A stretch of DNA of 64,000 nt, from positions 1 to 64,000 of the forward strand of contig JAUQYA010000023.1 in assembly GCA_030837785.1 (NCBI GenBank), read 5' to 3'. Within the stretch, counting starts at the first letter, position 1. Every line of letters starts with the position of its first letter. Made by a program: the position numbers and the translations under genes. Below are positions 61,681-64,000 of this stretch, piece after piece. A model generated the notes under the pieces. It saw nothing but the letters and a program-made list of their open reading frames with translations, was not told the DNA's origin and made no database searches. Source of the stretch: Albidovulum sp. GTDB lineage: Bacteria > Pseudomonadota > Alphaproteobacteria > Rhodobacterales > Rhodobacteraceae.

Positions 61681-62695
61681 GCTCTTCCGCGCCTTCGGCA
61701 CGCCGCTTGCCGCGCTGATCCTGCTTCTCTCGGGCGTCTGGATCCTTGGCCTGATCGCCGCGCCGCAACTGATCATGATCGAGCAGTCGCTCTGGAAGAT
61801 GGAACGCCCGGCGGGGTCCGCCGAGATTTCGGTGCAGATCGACGGGCTTTACAACCGGCTCGACGTGATCGGCCTCGACCGCAGCGCCGAGGGCGCCGAT
61901 CTGGCCGCGCTGGACGCCGAAGAGGCGGCGATCAAGGAGAACATCGCCACGCTGGAGGCGCAGGAAAGCACCCCGGTCAAGGTCTACACCCTGGACAATT
62001 TCGGCCAGATGGGCACCGCGCATCTGGCGATCTTCGCCAAGACCATCCTGGCCTCGCTGGCGGTCGCGGCCATCGCGCTGGTGGTCTGCTATCCGCTGGC
62101 CTATGCGGTAGCGAAGCTGGAAACCCCGCGCACCGCCGCCGTGATCATGCTGGCGCTGGTCATTCCCTATGCGATCAACGAACTCCTGCGCATCTTCGCC
62201 TGGCAGATGATCCTCAACCACAACGGCCCGGCCAACGCGCTTCTCGGCATCTTCGGCATCGAGCCGGTCCCCTTCCTGGAAAGCGGTGCCGGCGTCTTCG
62301 TCGCAATGGTCTACGCCTACATCCTGTTCATGGTGTTTCCGCTCTACAACGTCCTGGAAACGCTGGACATGAATCAGGTCGAGGCGGCGCGCGACCTTGG
62401 CGCCTCGACCTGGCAGACCCACCGCCGGGTGGTCATTCCCCATGCACGGCCTGGCATCGCCGTCGGCTGCATCATGACCTTCATGCTCTCGGCCGGCTCC
62501 TACGCCGTGCCCTATATCATGACCCGCGGCACCGCGGCGCCGTGGTTCACCCAGCTCATCTACAACCGCTTCTTCGAGGCGACCAACTGGAACGTCGGCG
62601 CGGCTTACGCGCTGAGCCTCCTGGCCGTCTGCACGCTGTTCATCTTCCTGATGATGCGGCTTCTCAAGGTCAGCCTGAAGGATATCGCGAAATGA
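61673..62695 (+). CDS. Polyamine-type ABC transporter permease (PotB-like) with periplasmic insertion
   Basis: A 340-residue permease, longer than usual (about 280-300). After the first transmembrane helix an insert of about 75 residues (roughly 40-110) is rich in Glu, Ala and Leu (LAALDAEEAAIKENIATLEAQE) and looks like a coiled coil. The rest has the expected helices and EAA loop (VEAARDLGASTWQTHRRVVIPHARPG). Confidence 0.9.
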   Translation: MTRLFRAFGTPLAALILLLSGVWILGLIAAPQLIMIEQSLWKMERPAGSAEISVQIDGLYNRLDVIGLDRSAEGADLAALDAEEAAIKENIATLEAQESTPVKVYTLDNFGQMGTAHLAIFAKTILASLAVAAIALVVCYPLAYAVAKLETPRTAAVIMLALVIPYAINELLRIFAWQMILNHNGPANALLGIFGIEPVPFLESGAGVFVAMVYAYILFMVFPLYNVLETLDMNQVEAARDLGASTWQTHRRVVIPHARPGIAVGCIMTFMLSAGSYAVPYIMTRGTAAPWFTQLIYNRFFEATNWNVGAAYALSLLAVCTLFIFLMMRLLKVSLKDIAK

Positions 62696-63498
62696 TCCGC
62701 GCCGGTTCCGGCAGCACACTGGTGCTGCGTCTCTACATGGCGGTGTTCTTCGCCTACATGTTCCTGCCCCTGGGCGTGATGGTGGCGGCCGGGGTCAACG
62801 ACTATTCGCCTCCGTCGATCACGGTCTGGCAGGGCTTCACCTTCCGCTGGTTTTCCGAATTCTGGGGCGACGCGCGGATGTGGTCGGGGCTGGTGAACTC
62901 GCTCGTGATCGCGGCCGCGGTCATGGCGCTGGCGCTGCCGATGGGGCTGGCCGGGGCGCTTCTCCTGTCGCAACTCGGGCGGCGGTCGGCGGGCATCGTC
63001 TACACCATCATGGTGTCACCGCTGCTGACGCCCGGGATCATCATCGGCATCTCGACCGTGATCTTCTGGCGCAACTTCGGGGCCACGGCGGGCCTGTTCA
63101 CCGCGATCCTCGCGCAATCGGCCTTCATCGCGTCTTACGCGATGCTGATGTTCATGGCGCGGTTGCAGCGGCAGGACCTGACGCTCGAGGAGGCGGCGCT
63201 TGATCTTGGCGCCACGCGGGCGCGGGCCTTTCGCCGCATCACCCTGCCGTTCCTGAAGCCGACCATCGTGACGGCCGCCGTCATCGCCTTCCTGCAAAGT
63301 TTCGAGAACTACAACACCACCATCTTCTCGATTGGCGGCAACCACACGCTGGTGACCGAGATCGGCGCGCGGATGCGGTTCGGCATCAGCCCGATGATCA
63401 ACGCGATCGGCATCCTGTTCATCATCGTCACCGTGATCTGCGCCGTTGCCTGGGGCCTGATCCGCCGCCGCGAGCGGTTGCAGGAGGCCTCGGCATGA
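62692..63498 (+). CDS. Polyamine-type ABC transporter permease (PotC-like)
   Basis: A 268-residue permease with EAALDLGATRARAFRRITLPFLKP as EAA loop and about six hydrophobic spans. ATG 62692 overlaps the PotB-like stop (ATGA), which rules out the longer open frame from 62542. Confidence 0.92.
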   Translation: MIRAGSGSTLVLRLYMAVFFAYMFLPLGVMVAAGVNDYSPPSITVWQGFTFRWFSEFWGDARMWSGLVNSLVIAAAVMALALPMGLAGALLLSQLGRRSAGIVYTIMVSPLLTPGIIIGISTVIFWRNFGATAGLFTAILAQSAFIASYAMLMFMARLQRQDLTLEEAALDLGATRARAFRRITLPFLKPTIVTAAVIAFLQSFENYNTTIFSIGGNHTLVTEIGARMRFGISPMINAIGILFIIVTVICAVAWGLIRRRERLQEASA

Positions 63499-64000
63499 GC
63501 CTGCCTGCCTTGTTCATCGAGCCCGGCCGGGACTGGAAGGCCCGGATCGCGGCACTCGACCCAGCCACGGCCGCCCGCCTTGCCGCACGGGCCCGGTCGG
63601 CCCCGCTTTTTGCCCATGCCTACGCCTTTCACCTCAACTTCCGCTTCGGCGGCATGCGTCCGGCAGACCTTCTGGCCCATGCCGCCCGGCACGGGCTCGC
63701 CGGGGTGCAGATCCATGTCGAGGACGGCGAGGGTGCCAGCCTGGCCGCGATGACCGGACCCGAGTTGACCGCCTTCGGCGCCGAGGCCCGGCGGCTGGGG
63801 CTGGCGGTTCATGTCGAGACCTCGTCGACCGAGCCGGACGATCTGGCGCGCACCGTCGCCATTGCCCATGCCACCGGGGCCAGCGCGATGCGGTGCTATC
63901 CGCGCCATGCGGGCCGGGTCTCGACCGTCATCGCCCGCACCATCGACAACCTGAGGGGCCTCGACGCGCTCGACCCCGGGCGGCGGCTGCGGTTCATGCT
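63495..64000 (+). CDS. TIM-barrel sugar isomerase/epimerase-like protein, partial at window end
   Basis: The ATG at 63495 overlaps the PotC-like stop (ATGA) and is preceded by CAGGAGG. The open frame runs off the window after 168 codons. HAYAFHLNFRFGGMRPADLLAHAARHGLAGVQIHVEDGEGASL resembles the N-terminal half of xylose-isomerase-like TIM barrels (AP_endonuc_2). Coupling to the transporter suggests the imported compound is a sugar-like or amino-polyol molecule, or that it is only co-expressed. Function unassigned. Confidence 0.6.
   Translation, partial: MSLPALFIEPGRDWKARIAALDPATAARLAARARSAPLFAHAYAFHLNFRFGGMRPADLLAHAARHGLAGVQIHVEDGEGASLAAMTGPELTAFGAEARRLGLAVHVETSSTEPDDLARTVAIAHATGASAMRCYPRHAGRVSTVIARTIDNLRGLDALDPGRRLRFM

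Overview
The window is high-GC DNA with Rhodobacterales-type gene content (alphaproteobacterium, probably Rhodobacteraceae). Signs are long GC-rich coding genes with ATGA stop/start overlaps, many solute-binding-protein ABC transporters, a tor/dor-type TMAO reductase locus, CaiB-type CoA transferase, and a GC-rich intergenic hairpin of a kind I associate with this family. No rRNA, tRNA, CRISPR array, integrase or insertion sequence was seen. The window opens inside a NuoB/HyfI-like gene and closes inside a TIM-barrel sugar isomerase-like gene.

Layout. 1-1000: end of a hydrogenase-4/NuoB-like subunit, then mogA. 1340-15947: a large histidine-utilisation-like regulon. It has an amino-acid ABC transporter (1340-3675), a leftward operon (9083 to 3738) of HisC-like aminotransferase, aromatic amino-acid lyase, FAD 2-hydroxyacid dehydrogenase and FMN 2-hydroxyacid oxidase, then hutC (leftward) and hutU-I-G-F-D (rightward). 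TTGTATA-type sites lie in front of all four transcription units. The lyase, hydratase and imidazolonepropionase homologues each depart from canonical Hut enzymes at active-site motifs, while HutG looks canonical. The cluster may therefore degrade a modified histidine (or an imidazole lactate/pyruvate) to glutamate rather than plain histidine. 15917-19296: LysR, CoA transferase and acyl-CoA dehydrogenase. 19349-27640: torT, torS, torR, a TorA with a C-terminal c-type haem domain, and moaA.

27709-37423: an rpiR-dppABCDF-M81 peptidase operon divergent from an N-succinylamino-acid racemase-like enolase and a GNAT acyltransferase, suggesting uptake and stereo-inversion of peptide-derived amino acids. 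37694-39847: pnp. 39945-43419: surface-glycan genes (two methyltransferases, two glycosyltransferases), the first two with less GC-rich codon use. 43453-47862: 1-Cys peroxiredoxin, aldehyde dehydrogenase, and an FMN/4Fe-4S/FAD oxidoreductase. 47914-50032: truB, a phosphodiester glycosidase-like secreted protein and rbfA. 50301-58786: a lysA-oppABCDF-YkuD operon divergent from a LysR gene, a candidate murein-peptide salvage unit. 59402-64000: a polyamine-type ABC transporter followed by a sugar isomerase-like gene.

Functions rest on reading the translated sequences and remembered family motifs; no database search was possible. Substrates of transporters and of the variant hut pathway are inferences.
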